Assembly: GCA_020726505.1 (NCBI GenBank)
Contig: JAHLEZ010000001.1
Location: forward strand, 1,922,001-1,986,000
From: Leptodontidium sp. MPI-SDFR-AT-0119
Lineage: Eukaryota; Ascomycota; Leotiomycetes; Helotiales; Leptodontidiaceae
Length of the DNA: 64,000 nt
Reading direction: 5' to 3'
Positions 48,593-60,315 of the stretch are shown here, piece by piece; the stretch's first letter is position 1, and every line of letters starts with the position of its first letter. Position numbers and translations under genes: made by a program. The notes below the pieces were generated by a model, which worked only from the letters and a program-made list of their open reading frames with translations, did not search any database and was not told where the DNA came from.

Positions 48593-50595
48593 TTTGAGTG
48601 TCGCGAGGAGTTGGTTCTTGTGGCGCGAAAGATTTATGTTGGGGTGTGTTAAATGATCAAGTGTTGGTTTGAGAAGATCAACCGAAGACTGATTGGTATC
48701 TGATGTGTTTGAATGCTTTTCTCTGCTCAAATAAAATCTTGAAGGCGGAGTTCCTTGAAGACTTATATATCTTTCGTCACACACCCTCCCTGGCTCTAAT
48801 GAGCAAAGAAATGAAATGAAAAATCGAAAAACAAACAACGCAATCCACTGCGTACCAGCCTTCGCTGCCTTGGAAAGTAGGCGAAGCAAGCCACGCATCC
48901 AGAAGCAGATCAACATTCAAGGGTCCCGTCTACATGACCAAAAACCAACATAGCCATCCCCTCCTTCCCTACATTTGAGACTGCTAGATAGAGGCGCCCA
49001 GACCACGCCATATTTTTCTCCCGCATTAAAAAACACAGAAAATCCCCCGATTCGTCGCATCGTCAACCGGATGACGATTGGGCACCCCGCTTTTCAGGCT
49101 CCTAAATTACGAAACCGCAATTTTTTATCGATGTACGCATACCTACCAAAGAAGAGCAGAACAAAAGGACCACCACAGAAATGCTACGAGAAATTCGCTG
49201 CCTGAGCTGATAGGTGAGAACAGACCTTAGTTTAGCGGTTACTCATATCGCCGGTTGACTCAACTCGGTCATTGTCATTACAGGAGTCGTTTCGTCTATT
49301 CTGCAGCCACTCACTCGATATGCTTGTCATCATTTAGTGGACGCACACCTGCTCGCTACAGTACAGTCACTAAATGTGACCCAACACAGCCACCACATTC
49401 AAGAAGCTCGTTTTATGTTGGTGAAAGAGAAACATATCATTTTGCGGAATTACACGGTTTGGAAATACAACTGAGGGATTGAAGAGTCATAACATTTTCG
49501 CAGCTGGTACATGTATAAGGGGGCTGAGTAACTCCGTATCCTTCCTATTCCGATTTTTCTCTCTGGTTGTGAAAATACTAACAAATATTATTTAGTGCTG
49601 GGGAAGTGACGAGATAGTCGTGAAGAGAATTCAAGAGTCCTGTGCAATAGGCCGATGGAAATTGAGTCACAGTTCAATTAAGCTCGAAACTTTCATGCGG
49701 AACTTGGCACTTGTCAGCAATTCTGGTGTGGTGTCCGGTGTGGCTCGTTTAGGCCTCGCCTAAGGAAATAAGGGGCGGGACGGTCTGATCGTAAGCGACA
49801 GATTTATTCGGCAGCCTAAGCAATCTTTCAACACACGTAAAACTAATTACCTTCACACGGCATGGTGCGAGTGCAAATCAACACCAGTCACAGGTGCCTA
49901 AGACGTGAAGTGTTTAGAATCGTACCGAGCAACGAATGAGAGCTTGTCTTGCTTCTTAAATGCTGGAAGTAAGCGATCTCCACGATGGAGCAATTCGGTT
50001 ACCGTCTTACGTTTTAGTACGTACCTCTCTGGGACTCTTTGACATAATCGGTCACCTAATTGGGAAGGTGTTCAGGTTTTCTTGACTCGGATCTGAGTCG
50101 ATTGATTAGATGAGTCGTTCTGTAAACTTGCGACTACTATGCGTTGTTCAATTGTTCGGGTAGCTCAAAGTTTTACTTATCCAGTATGGTATAACTTTGT
50201 GATTCCTTCAATGTTTTTTTTGCCCTGCGAGGTTCTTCTGGGATGAAAATTCTCAACTAAGTACTTCCACTTCCCTATACAATCTTTTACTCTCCCATCT
50301 TGAGTCCCTCCCTCCGTCCTCAAGTCCTGGCAAAGGTCCGGTGCATACTCGTAGGTAAGATTACGACCTTTGGTAAGGCCCTCATCTCACCTCATGATTT
50401 TCATAGTGTCCAGTCTAGATTCAGCATGAGAACGCAAGTAAAAAGGCTCCGCTGCATCCCATACTGGAGCAATTCATTTATACACTATTCCTTCACTAGT
50501 AGCCAATTTACACAGGCCGATATATCCACCAAGAAAGAGCATTATTCCTTAACACATCTCATCCACACCCGATCTTAATCCCATCCCACCCCATC
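48593..50595. other. 2-kb gene-free region
   Basis: Open frames at 48.9-49.5 and 50.3-50.6 kb carry no motif, and stops are frequent. No tRNA cloverleaf or long repeat found by eye. The first 300 bases are the probable promoter of the small Ser/Thr-rich protein; the last 100 bases are the pyrimidine-rich 3' end of PSO2. Confidence 0.45.
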
Positions 50596-53500
50596 CTACC
50601 ACCTAACCTCCCCCTTCCCCTCCCCTCCCTCCCCAAGTTTAATAACGCCATTCTTCCTCCTCTCAGCCATCCATCTCTCAATCCAAGCCTTCATCTTGGC
50701 TCTCCCAGGAGCACTACCTACATTAACCGTAGGAACGACCTTCTCGATGCGCAAGGCGCACACAAACATAGTCAGTTCGCGGAAACTGCTGTGTTCGGAG
50801 TAAGGCACCCCGAAGCACGAGGCTTCGCGTGTGCTGCCGCGCTGGGGCGTGAGTTCCGCCATGGAGAAGGAGGAGCGCCAGGAGGGGGAGTGGAGGATCG
50901 TAGGGATGGAAGGGGAAGCTGTGAATCTGTGAGGGAGGGTGTTGTTAGATATAGTTCCAGTTCCAGTGCCAATTGAAAGTATACAGGTATGATAATGCGA
51001 GTATGGGTATGATCAGAGGGGAAACTTACCGAGAGTTTGGAGGGCGATAATTCCACCCGCTGGGTCGAAAGCCTACTATGCGGCTGAAATGCGGTTTATA
51101 CCCGTTCAGGTAATCCTGCAGCGTCTCAGGCCGAATCTCCATCAACATCTGCATATGGATCTGCGCCTCTCTTGGATCACTCGTCAAACGAGATGATAGT
51201 TCTTCGTCTTCTAGCGCGTCGCAGATCTTCATCTTGCCTGGGGGGGCCCAGATCTTGCAGTCAAGAGCGCGAGCTATGCCCATGCAGATGCGCTCTTTGC
51301 CTATACTGTAGGTTCCGCACACGACGAGGAGTCTACCACGGGGTTTGGCTGTGCTGGAGGTTGAGGTGAGAGACATGGCTATGCTGTCGTCGTCGGACTT
51401 GATGGTGGCGTTCTGTACGAATTTCGTCATTCCTGTTCCGGCGCGCTCGCGCTTCATGACTTCCCATGCGTCGGTCTCCTCGGCACGGTCCTTTTTCAGG
51501 GAGACACACATGTCGGCGCAGGCTTTGATTACTTCTTCTTGAGAGGGGAAGGAATATTTGGGATTGAGGTAGGTGGTGTCGAGATAGCAGACGTCGATCT
51601 TTTGTTGTTTTGTTTTGCCAGTTATGGAGTCTACAACATCGGGCATGAGGAGAGGATTGGCGAGGTGTGCTGGGCAGGCCCGGAAGTCGCCACAGTGAAG
51701 GATACGTTGGACTTTCGGGTTTGCTCCTTTGCCAATGACTTTTTCAAATAGGAAAAGAGAGCTACCTGGGCAGTGGTTGGCGGGAATCATGGTTATAGCC
51801 ACACCTTCAGTTCCGGGGACTTCGAAACGTTCTTCGAAATCGAGAGGGATGACATATTTAGGATCGACTCGTAATTGCTGCTTTACCAGGTTCGCTGTGA
51901 CTTTACTGCAATAGATTGGACCGTGACTCCAGGTGGATGTAAGTCCAATGTAATGATCGCTGTGGAAATGACTAAGGAAGTAGGCGTTGCAGCCTTGAAC
52001 TGCGCCATATCTGAAAGCGTCAACACAGATGAAGAAACCTGGCATGATCTTGTAGAATGGGCATGTTCGTTGATACGCGGGCTTTCCTCTGGACTTCTGC
52101 TCCGAGGCCGCGGCGTTCGCCCAAGCTGCATCTTCGGCATGTCCTGACATGAGCTTCGAGAATGCGGATGATGGTGTGGCGGCTGTTGAGCCTCCTACTT
52201 CGAACGGATTCGCTTGGCCTGGCCTGGGCACAGCTGCTTTCCGAGCGAAACGACTGGCTCCTGTAGTGAAGAATTTGGACTCCGTTGGCTCTTCCTTCTC
52301 CGAAACTGGTGTTCGGTCTGGTAGAGGAATTGGGTTGCCGTCTAGACATCCATTGACATGTTTTGTAGCGTCATCTGGGCTTATGCCAGTTAGACTTGCC
52401 TCGCAAATCGGACAGCTAGCAGTCATTCCCTCTTCCAGAGGTTCTGATACTATCTCGTCGTCGAATTCGTTGAAAGATTCGTCATCTTGGTCTTGCTCAG
52501 CTGCCTCCAAGCTAGCTTGTTCCTCCATCCATCTCCTCTCAGCAGCTTCCTCTCCATTTCCAAATTCATCGTCCTCATCGGGAAACTCTTCAAAGTCCTC
52601 AAACTTCTCCCACTCGTCTACACTGGTATTTTCTTTCTTCAAAGAAGGTACAGCAGGTGTTCCCTTTGCCTTCTTAGATCCCTCACTCTTAGCCTCTTTC
52701 TTGGCAGCAGGCACAGGTGATTTCTTCTTTTTCTTCTTCTTTGACTTTTTGCTGCCGCCATAAGCTGATCCTTCACTCTCTGATGGGTAGTCGGATGGCG
52801 GAGTATTTGGTTGCATTGCCTCCCATTTGGCTTGTGCATCCGCAACATCTATCTTCTTGCGGCCTTTGGAAGTAGCCTTCTTGACTGGGTCCACCGATTC
52901 AACAAATGGAACCACAGGCCTGTTCTCGTGGATCTGATCTTGGTCGATGGGGCTCGTCTCCACGACTTCGATCATACTATCGGGTTGATCCGATACTACA
53001 GTATCAAGCACTTTCTTCTCTGCCTCCACAGCATTCAATTGAACCGCCTCATTGACATCCTCGTCTTCATCAGTATCCGAATCCGACAAGAAAGGTCCAG
53101 TCCGTCTCTTCGGTTTAGGCCTCGGCTTTTCAGCAACCTCTGGCGGAGGAGGCGTGCACCCATTCTTGACTTCCCCAACCATTCCATTCTCTCCACTCTC
53201 TCCAGAAATATCCATCAAATCCCCGTCATTACCCATCGCACTCAGCGTACTGTCCCCAGAAACCTTCCTCTTCTTGACCGACATCCCAGACTCATTGAAT
53301 CTCTCCTCTCCATCTCCATCTCCATACAGATCCAACTCCTCCTCATGTAGCCCGGCACTCAAATCTCTCGCCAAGTTCTTAAAATTGGCGATCTTGCTCC
53401 CATGAGACAGGAAGATCGAGTCATCCTGCACCGGGCCATCGACCTTCTTAAAGAAATTGAGGATGCTGGCATTGGGTTTGCCAGCTGCTTTCGCGGAGAA

Positions 53501-53755
53501 GGGTTTCTTTGTGCTTGTATTCGTGCTCTGTTTGCCTGAGCCGAAGCTTGGAGTGTTGGATTTGGATGATGGGCGGGGAGTGAGGGGTTTGGTGGAACTG
53601 CGATGGGACATTGTTGCTGTTCCTGCTGCTGCTGTTGTGGATTGGAGAGGGGTTCGAGTGGTGTTGGGTGGCGTTGGAGGGCGACCTGTTGAGGGCTTGA
53701 GAGGATTTGCGGTTGCGGGGTCGATGGCGATGTTCTCTCGGGGATTGCGGAACAT
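50596..53755 (-). CDS. PSO2: DNA cross-link repair nuclease Pso2/Snm1
   Basis: Two exons, 53755-51030 and 50926-50596, with a 103-nt intron, 1018 residues. A 5'-exonuclease of the metallo-beta-lactamase/beta-CASP family that repairs interstrand cross-links in the nucleus. In order: a disordered N-terminus with a PIP-like motif near residue 100 (ASILNFFKKV); acidic and basic linkers with a Lys run (KKSKKKKKKKSP); a UBZ-type zinc finger near 446-470 (CPICEASL...HVNGC); the catalytic SHFHSDHYIGL near 593; NHCPGSS, ILHCGDFRA and YLDTTYLNPKYSFPSQEEV; GTYSIGKER in beta-CASP; and a C-terminal GFRPSGWNY. The last exon supplies AELTPQRGSTREASCFGVPYSEHSSFREL, ending VPTVN. All expected motifs are present. 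Without the intron the protein would stop right after RPPNSR. Confidence 0.95.
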
Positions 53756-54245
53756 GGTTTGCGAGTCCTATGAATTCATTCGGGGTGAAGGCATGCGGCC
53801 CAAACCATTGATTGTTGTGTGAGATACTGGGACAATGGGAGCCTTCACGCGAAACTTGTCGTTGACGCGCTGTCACATGGTCTAGCGTGCCAAGACACAG
53901 TTAAGGAGGTGGAAACTGATGAAAGTAGAATATTGTTCAAGTTCAGTGACACTACTTTGTGACAACTATCAACACAAGTTCATAGAACCATACTACACAG
54001 TGGCAAATGTCATCAGTCCCAGACTCGTCTCTAACCCTTTTCCTCCCTTCTAATAGGCTACAAGCTGCTTTCCGAGCGAATCCTCCATGCTTTTCGCAAG
54101 CAAACCACGTCCCGTGTCCGGTCTATCGCTGGGGATAATGTTCCTCCAGGCTTCTCTGGTGACCCCAAGTATTTGTTGCGGAAAATTTGGAGTTCTGTCA
54201 TCCAATTTGATGTCATCCCAATCCTTTCCGATTGTAAATTGCCCT
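53756..54245. other. Spacer PSO2/Zn2Cys6 gene
   Basis: Upstream of PSO2 and downstream of the next minus-strand gene. No gene seen. Confidence 0.45.
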
Positions 54246-55779
54246 TCAATCTAGTGGCTCGACCACACACCCATTGACCATTGAAGCCAGCATTTCAATA
54301 TGATGCGTGACATCGGCTTCACACTGGTTCTCTAGCTTCACAGTATCGTTCTCATACAGAGAGCGCAGCGAACTTCCCCAAACCTCCTCACTCATTGGGC
54401 CTTCATGATTGGCAACCCGCAATGCCCACTCCATCTTCGGCCACCATGGTTCTGGTAATATGCTGAATATTCCTCCGACCTCTCGTTTAGCGATCCCTTC
54501 TAGCCACCACACATCATCTGTCATCTTCGTCAGGGCAAAGAAACAGGCAGTTATCACCAGAGCTCGTGGATCCCGTTGTCCGATCAAGTCTACAAAGTGC
54601 CGAGATACAGTTGCTGCGAAGCCAAGAATGCGGTTCCGGACAGGTTTCTGATGGGACCAGTTCAGAAAAGAAACCGCATGCTCGTATGCTTGTTTTGTCT
54701 CCGCTCGAGATATGGCAGGTAGTTCTGCCAGTTGTTCTTCTAGTCCTTCCAAGAGTGGAGCAAAGAAGAGTTTACGCTCTGGATCCGGGTCAAGGAAAAG
54801 TGCTGGCTGACTATTGATAATTGGGTATATGCGGTTACTTGATCTCAGCCACTGCCAACTCGCTAGGACGATAGTCTTAACCCCCTGAAATGAATGGAAC
54901 CAAGCCAATGGTAGGGTATACGTTCCATTTGCGTCGTCATCAAAGCGTCTGGATGCAGATGCCTGAAAAGCTATCAGGGCGGATGTTGAAAACAAAGCTT
55001 CAGCATTCATTTCTGACAGACCTTGGTTCAACAGGTTTGAGTATTGGGCGATTGAAGAAGCCATATATCCATGCGAAGCTCGAATCAAGCTGTGGTCCTC
55101 GGGATGTATCGATCGCAAGTGTAGAGCCGAAACCGCCAAAATAGCATCCATCAGATATTGGGCATCATATGCTATCGTTGGTATATCAACCTGCCATACA
55201 TGATTCTGTTCCTTTGTATCCGAGAATGTCTGCGAGGTGAGGGCGGTGTAGTGGTGCAAGAGTTTGAACTCCAGTGATCGAGAAACGGCGGGATTGGAAT
55301 GTGCCCTGACCAGAGCAGTTGGGGTTTGATACAACGGCATCATCGTAGAGTTGGAACGCGGGGTGGAAGCTGATGAAGCCGAGCCCATGACAGGACTTGG
55401 AGCAGCGAAGGAGGGTGTGCTAGAGGCCGCGGGCGTCGCTGGACACTCGAAATCGCAGGAAACTCCATGTTTAAGGCAGTTACCACAAGTCGGGTGGACT
55501 TCGTCGCACTGCTACCGTATTAGACCGGACGAATCTGGGGAAGGGAGGACTGGTGAGTAATTCTGCTAACCTTTATTTTCCTATTCTTGCATCTATGAAA
55601 CGAAGTCAGCACCTGCAATGGCTACAGTTTTGCTCCCAAGCCCCTGGACGATAGAATAGACACCTCAAGAGATAAAGGTATTGAGGACAAATCCCTAGCT
55701 GTCCATGAAGGATATAGAGGTGTCTGACTAACCTTTGGCAGCCTGCCTTGGACTTCTTGTGAGACCGTCGAGGGGGCAT
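54246..55779 (-). CDS. Zn(II)2Cys6 transcription factor (UPC2/sterol-regulator-like layout)
   Basis: Three exons, 55779-55733, 55592-55571 (22 nt) and 55508-54246, 443 residues. The start PPRRSHKKSKAGCQR leads into a zinc cluster with Cys 14, 17, 24, 31, 34 and 41 (CKNRKIKCDE, HPTCGNCLKHGVSC), split by two introns; the tiny middle exon carries CKNRKIK. A Ser/Pro/Ala linker follows, then an alpha-helical regulatory domain: LEFKLLHHYTALTSQTFSD, WQVDIPTIAYDAQYLMDAILAVSALHL and LPLAWFHSFQGVKTIV, ending with EWALRVANHEGP. This short form (HHYTxxT...LMxAILAxSALHL) is the widespread fungal family that includes UPC2/ECM22-type regulators, but nothing here proves sterol control. Confidence 0.85.
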
Positions 55780-56914
55780 TTCGCGTCCTGGAGCTTTGGC
55801 TCTCTGGCCTCGGGGATGAGATGGATCAAGGGATTGGATATGGCGGGGTATTTGTAAGGGTATTGGCATTCCCATGCATCGTGATGCCGTGGATGCGCAG
55901 GTACGTAGGCATCAAGGGGCGCGACAACCCAGCTCAGCTCAGCTCGATAAACACTGGGACTAAATGACACTGCCTCGTCCTCGTCTGGAGAGGAGGCTAC
56001 CTATTATTCTGTTTGAGGTTTCTAGGTAGTTGACGTCGGTTCCGGGATCAATGGCAAGCCGGGAGGCTCGTGCAGGCGCAGACAGATGCACACGCACGCA
56101 GATGCATCAACCAATAGGATCGGTTGTAGCCGAGCTCTGTTTGGTCGTACGAGTATGTTTTTCTGTGAGACGGGGGAGGAGAGAAGGGAAGGGAAGTGAA
56201 GTGAAGGGAGGCCAGAACCAGTGACGATGTGGCACAGCTCAGGGACTCCAGGTACCTACAGCAGTGTGGAGTTGGAGTTGGAATTGGAGTTGTCCACCCA
56301 GGCCAGCTCAGGGCAGGCGGATGTGAGGAGGTGGAGGGTGGATGTGAGGTGGCACGCGAAAATGTGAGTGGCCATAAAGCCCGCCGGCGCCCCGCCTGTG
56401 AATTGAAAAAGAAAAATGATGTATGTACCTGGGCACACTTACCTGGCTATGCAGGTACAAAGAGTATAGATATCATATAATAACAAATAAAGAATGCAAA
56501 TACCGATAAACAATCATCAAACCCCGATCCTCCATTCCATTCCTTCATCTTACATCTGACTAATTGTCCTGCTTCTGCCCAAGAAAGTCTTTGATTGCGT
56601 GCTACGCCTTTCCATTGTCTGCATTGTCCCCGCATTGTCCGTCCGGTATTAACCGCACGTTGTACTATCCATTATCAATCACTTCCTGTTCTCGATCCTT
56701 CAAAAACTCCCCACCACAACTTTTTCTTTCTTCACAGCATCATAAAAGTCTCATCGCTCCTCGCCTTTACTTGCGTTTGCTTCAGTCTTCCTTTGAACAC
56801 TTCTAGAGACCGATAATCCTTCTCTACACCGTTCATCAAACTTCACAACGTCCCTTCACATCGCTCCATCACCCCTCCATAACCCCGCGTCGAACAACTC
56901 ACCACATCTACACT
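55780..56914. other. Divergent region and CTH leader
   Basis: 1.1 kb between two divergent starts. Contains GTTGGAGTTGGAATTGGAGTTG near 56270, CAGGTACC/TACCTGG motifs at 56250 and 56425-56460, and a pyrimidine-rich leader from about 56500 to the cystathionine gamma-lyase ATG. No gene seen. Confidence 0.5.
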
Positions 56915-58174
56915 ATGGCTGACCGCCCAATTGACACCCCTCCACGCGCTCCCTCTCCAGTCCAACGCTTTGGCACTCTTGCCGTACACGCTGGATCCCG
57001 CCATGATCCTGTCACCGGCGCTGTCATCGAGCCCATTTCCCTCTCTACAACATTCGCCCAAACAGCTGTTGGCAAGCCAGTAGGAAAATACGAATATAGC
57101 CGCTCGTCCAACCCCAACCGCGATAACTTCGAGGAAGCCGTCGCAGCTCTAGAGCATGCCAAATATGCATTAGCTTTCTCCTCGGGCTCTGCAGCTACTG
57201 CCATCATCTTGCAGAGTCTGGCAGCTGGTAGTCATGTCATCAGTGTGAGTGATGTCTATGGTGGCACACACAGATACTTCACCCAGGTTGCAAAAGCACA
57301 CGGCGTCAAGGTCACCTTCACCCCGGAAATTGAAGTCGATATTAGAGAGCATATCACCCCCGAGACAAAGCTGGTGTGGATCGAGTCGCCTTCCAACCCT
57401 ACCTTGCGACTGGTGGATATCCGGGCTGTTGCTTCTCAGGCACATGAGCGTGGTGTGATGGTTGTGGTGGACAATACTTTCATGAGCCCATATGTTCAGA
57501 ATCCTCTGGATCATGGAGCTGATATCGTTGTTCACTCAGTCACCAAGTACATCAACGGGCACTCGGATGTGGTTATGGGCGTGGCAGCTTTCAACTCGGA
57601 TGCAATGAAGGAGAGATTAGGATTCTTGCAAAACGCGGTCGGGGCTATTCCTTCAGCATTCGACAGTTGGTTGGCACACCGTGGATTGAAGACTCTTCAC
57701 TTGAGAGCAAGAGAGGCAACTGTCAACGCTACTGCTGTTGCAAAGGCCCTTGAAGCATCACCAAATGTCATTGCAGTGAACTATCCCGGTTTGAACTCCC
57801 ACCCCCACCGAGCCATCGCTATCAAGCAACACCGAAATGGTATGGGTGGTGGTATGCTCTCTTTCCGAATCAAGGGCGGTCATGCGGCAGCTGAGCGATT
57901 CTGCCAAACGACAAACATCTTCACGCTCGCAGAGTCTCTGGGCGGTATCGAGAGTTTAGTCGAAGTCCCCAGTAGCATGACACATGCCGGAATTCCCAAA
58001 GAGCAGCGTGAAGCAGTCGGTGTCTTTGATGACCTTGTTCGAATCAGCTGCGGTATCGAGGATGCGGAAGATCTGAAGCAAGATGTCCTGCAAGCTTTGG
58101 AGAGGGCTGTTGTCTGGCCAAAGATCTCAAACGGTTTCAAGGGCATCAATGGTGTTAATGGCCACTCTGATTAA
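56915..58174 (+). CDS. CYS3: Cystathionine gamma-lyase
   Basis: Single uninterrupted exon, 419 residues, ATG in CACTATGGC. A PLP enzyme of transsulfuration that cleaves cystathionine to cysteine, 2-oxobutyrate and ammonia in the cytosol. Signatures: FGTLAVHAGSRHDPVTGAVI, YEYSRSSNPNRDNFEEAVAAL, ALAFSSGSAATA, ISVSDVYGGTHRYF, WIESPSNPTLRLVDI and VDNTFMSPYVQNPLDHGAD. The PLP lysine is Lys211 (codon 57545-57547) in HSVTKYINGHSD. C-terminal SLGGIESLVEVPSSMTHAG and RISCGIEDAEDL follow. The pattern fits gamma-lyase rather than beta-lyase or gamma-synthase. The short tail SNGFKGINGVNGHSD is probably disordered. Being intronless is unusual in this intron-rich window. Confidence 0.95.
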   Translation: MADRPIDTPPRAPSPVQRFGTLAVHAGSRHDPVTGAVIEPISLSTTFAQTAVGKPVGKYEYSRSSNPNRDNFEEAVAALEHAKYALAFSSGSAATAIILQSLAAGSHVISVSDVYGGTHRYFTQVAKAHGVKVTFTPEIEVDIREHITPETKLVWIESPSNPTLRLVDIRAVASQAHERGVMVVVDNTFMSPYVQNPLDHGADIVVHSVTKYINGHSDVVMGVAAFNSDAMKERLGFLQNAVGAIPSAFDSWLAHRGLKTLHLRAREATVNATAVAKALEASPNVIAVNYPGLNSHPHRAIAIKQHRNGMGGGMLSFRIKGGHAAAERFCQTTNIFTLAESLGGIESLVEVPSSMTHAGIPKEQREAVGVFDDLVRISCGIEDAEDLKQDVLQALERAVVWPKISNGFKGINGVNGHSD

Positions 58175-59384
58175 TTTTTCATATGTCCTACGGGATGTAT
58201 GAGATTCACGTTGCATTGCTCTTGGCGTTGTATTGGAATTTAGGACATGGAGTTACTGAGGTCTTTCGATGAGATAGACTTTCTTTGGATTTCTGGACTT
58301 TGCATTTCAACCTTCTAATTCTTGGATCGAAAAGTCGGTTGTATCGAGCGGCCGCTTTTCAGGTACCATTTGACTAGTAGTCATAAAATAGAAAATGTTA
58401 CGCTTTTCCACTTTTCATTCATCTACCTCTCCTCTACTTTTGCTAACTACACTCTACTTATTAATAGGGGTGCTTAGTCTGTTTCGCAGAACGTGTGATA
58501 GACGGGACAACTATTCTGACCTTTTCCTCTCGGAACATCTTCTCTCTTGCAATTGCTGAGAAGCGATTGAAAGGCATTATTTATTTATTATTGGAAGGTT
58601 CCTGATTTCTCTTCCTCGCAGTCATTTTTCCACCATTATCTTCCACCCGTACGTTGTCAAGAGGATCCACTTTGCATATCAAACCATGACCATGGTATTG
58701 GTATCCATTGTCCGCAGACAGCAAGCCCACGGCTGAGTGAACCAGTGAGCGGATTTGCGTACGGGATCCCAACGCCGCTCTGTCGGTTCGTCGCCCTTGT
58801 ACTGTACCTGTGGTTGATTTTAGGTACGCGAGCCAGGGTTTTATAAATCAATAATGATGAAGGCTGAAGTGACAAAAAAAGGGGGGGAGGGGTAACACCG
58901 TTCTCCACATGAAATTGAAGACTTTTAATCAGATTTATTTATGAATGAGGTTGATGACGAGACGAGGTTTTTCACAATGGACATCGACAGAAATCAGGAT
59001 GGATGTTCAGGTTGGAGATCTTGGTTATATTTACATTTGAGGGGTGGTGGGACGGGTATTTGTGGGTTGTGAAGAGTAGAGGATCATTCTGTGTTTGTGA
59101 AGAATTGTTGGTGTACGATGCTTTTGGGGAGTTTGAGAGGGGAGGGGGAGAGATGGAGGATTTCGTGGTTCGTTAAAGCTACCTAGGTAGGTATTTGTCA
59201 TTTGATCTGGTGATCCAGCTAATTGGGTGCATTATGACAGCCGTCTCGTTTCGTCTAAGAGAATATTACAATATCAGGACAACACAACGATACAACAATA
59301 CATATGTACACAATCACAGCAACGAAAACTTATAAACCCGATTCAAACCAAAAATTCCGACAACCTCCTCCCCACTCCTCAACT
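58175..59384. other. Convergent spacer
   Basis: 3' ends of cystathionine gamma-lyase (+) and the PAN-like protein (-). A GGGGGGGAGGGG tract lies near 58878 and a CCTAGGTAGGTA motif at 59180. No gene seen. Confidence 0.45.
59180..59193. repeat. CCTAGGTAGGTA motif
   Basis: TACCTAGGTAGGTA, nearly identical to the element at 8757-8771, again in non-coding DNA. Confidence 0.4.
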
Positions 59385-60315
59385 CTACTGCAAAACAACC
59401 TGCGCATAACTATTCGGACTCACCCCCTCCAACCCATCCACAACCGGCGTCCCCGTCCTATTCTTCAACCAACAAGTCCCCTGATGCGCATCCACATACG
59501 CCAGATACGAATTGAACGTCGCTGCCACACACCCCCTACTCCCTAGATTCGTATTGTACGCCGCGCACGCCCGCGCGCAGTCCAGCAGGCTGTAGGATAC
59601 GATGGCGATTATGTCTGGGCCGGCGGAATCTTGGCCGCAGGTTACGCGGAAGGTGGAGGAGAATGCGGTGATAGTTGTTCCAGAGAGGGAGGGGCAGGAG
59701 AGTGAGAGGTAGCCGCTTGTGGGGACTGTTATGTCGGTGTTTGATGAGGAGGTGGAGGTGGGAGAGGAGGTTTCGGTTGTGGTTGTGGTGAGGGTCCGCG
59801 TGCGTGTTATGGTGTTGCCGTTGGAGTTGGAATCTGAGTTTGGGTTTGAGTTTGAGCCGGTATCGAGGTTGAATCCTGCGTTTGAACTATTGGGATGGTT
59901 AGTGAACTAGTTGAGAGAGAGGGAGATGTGTATATATGACTACTCTATCTTAGGGCGTAGATAAGTAAACTTTCACGTACCATTTCCTCTTGATATCTCT
60001 CACGGCGAAAGTACCTCCAAGTCCACCTCCTACCCCACTGGCTATTATGACGAATATGAGAATAAGAGAGAGCCAGAATGTTGGGCGGCGGACGCCGCAG
60101 ATTGTTTTTTCTTGCGAGGTAGGTAAAGGCGGTGGGTAGGGATATGGATATGGGTACGGATAAGGCCCTGGTGGTGGTGGGTGGGGAGAATTGGGTTGTG
60201 GTGAGAGAGGTGAGTTGGGATTTGGATCTGGAGTCGGGTTTGGATTTGGGTATAAATATGATTTTGTATCTGGTGCTACTTCGAGCCCCGAATGGGGTGG
60301 GGGAGGGGAAGCCAT
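59385..60315 (-). CDS. Single-pass membrane protein with Cys-rich PAN-like ectodomain
   Basis: Two exons, 60315-59981 and 59886-59385, with a 94-nt intron, 278 residues. The cytosolic N-terminus has Asn-Pro repeats (YPNPNPTPDPNPN) and a Pro-Tyr run (PYPYPYPYPYPPPLP). One transmembrane helix follows (TFWLSLILIFVIIASGVGGGLGG), then a Ser/Thr/Asn-rich stalk (TRTRTLTTTTTETSSP) likely O-glycosylated. The ectodomain reads SLSCPSLSG...FRVTCGQD, then DIIAIVSYSLLDCARACAAYN, SRGCVAATFNS and GTCWLKNRTG. This resembles the PAN/apple-like domains of fungal surface proteins, which bind protein or sugar. No signal peptide is needed given the anchor. The start at 60315 is preferred over an upstream ATG at 60486, whose leader looks untranslated. 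Confidence 0.75.

Noticed and set aside
48593..48916. N-terminal extension of the small Ser/Thr-rich protein
   Set aside because: The in-frame upstream ATGs give residues (VCDERYISLQGTPPSRFYLS) that look like leader sequence; the downstream ATG starts the uniform Ser/Thr-rich part.
52149..53350. Plus-strand open frames over PSO2
   Set aside because: Shadow frames of the PSO2 exon; Ser/Leu/Phe-rich low-complexity translation.
53756..53876. N-terminal extension of PSO2
   Set aside because: The 53448-53876 frame is not the PSO2 frame, and the first ATG of the PSO2 frame (53755) is followed directly by the protein.
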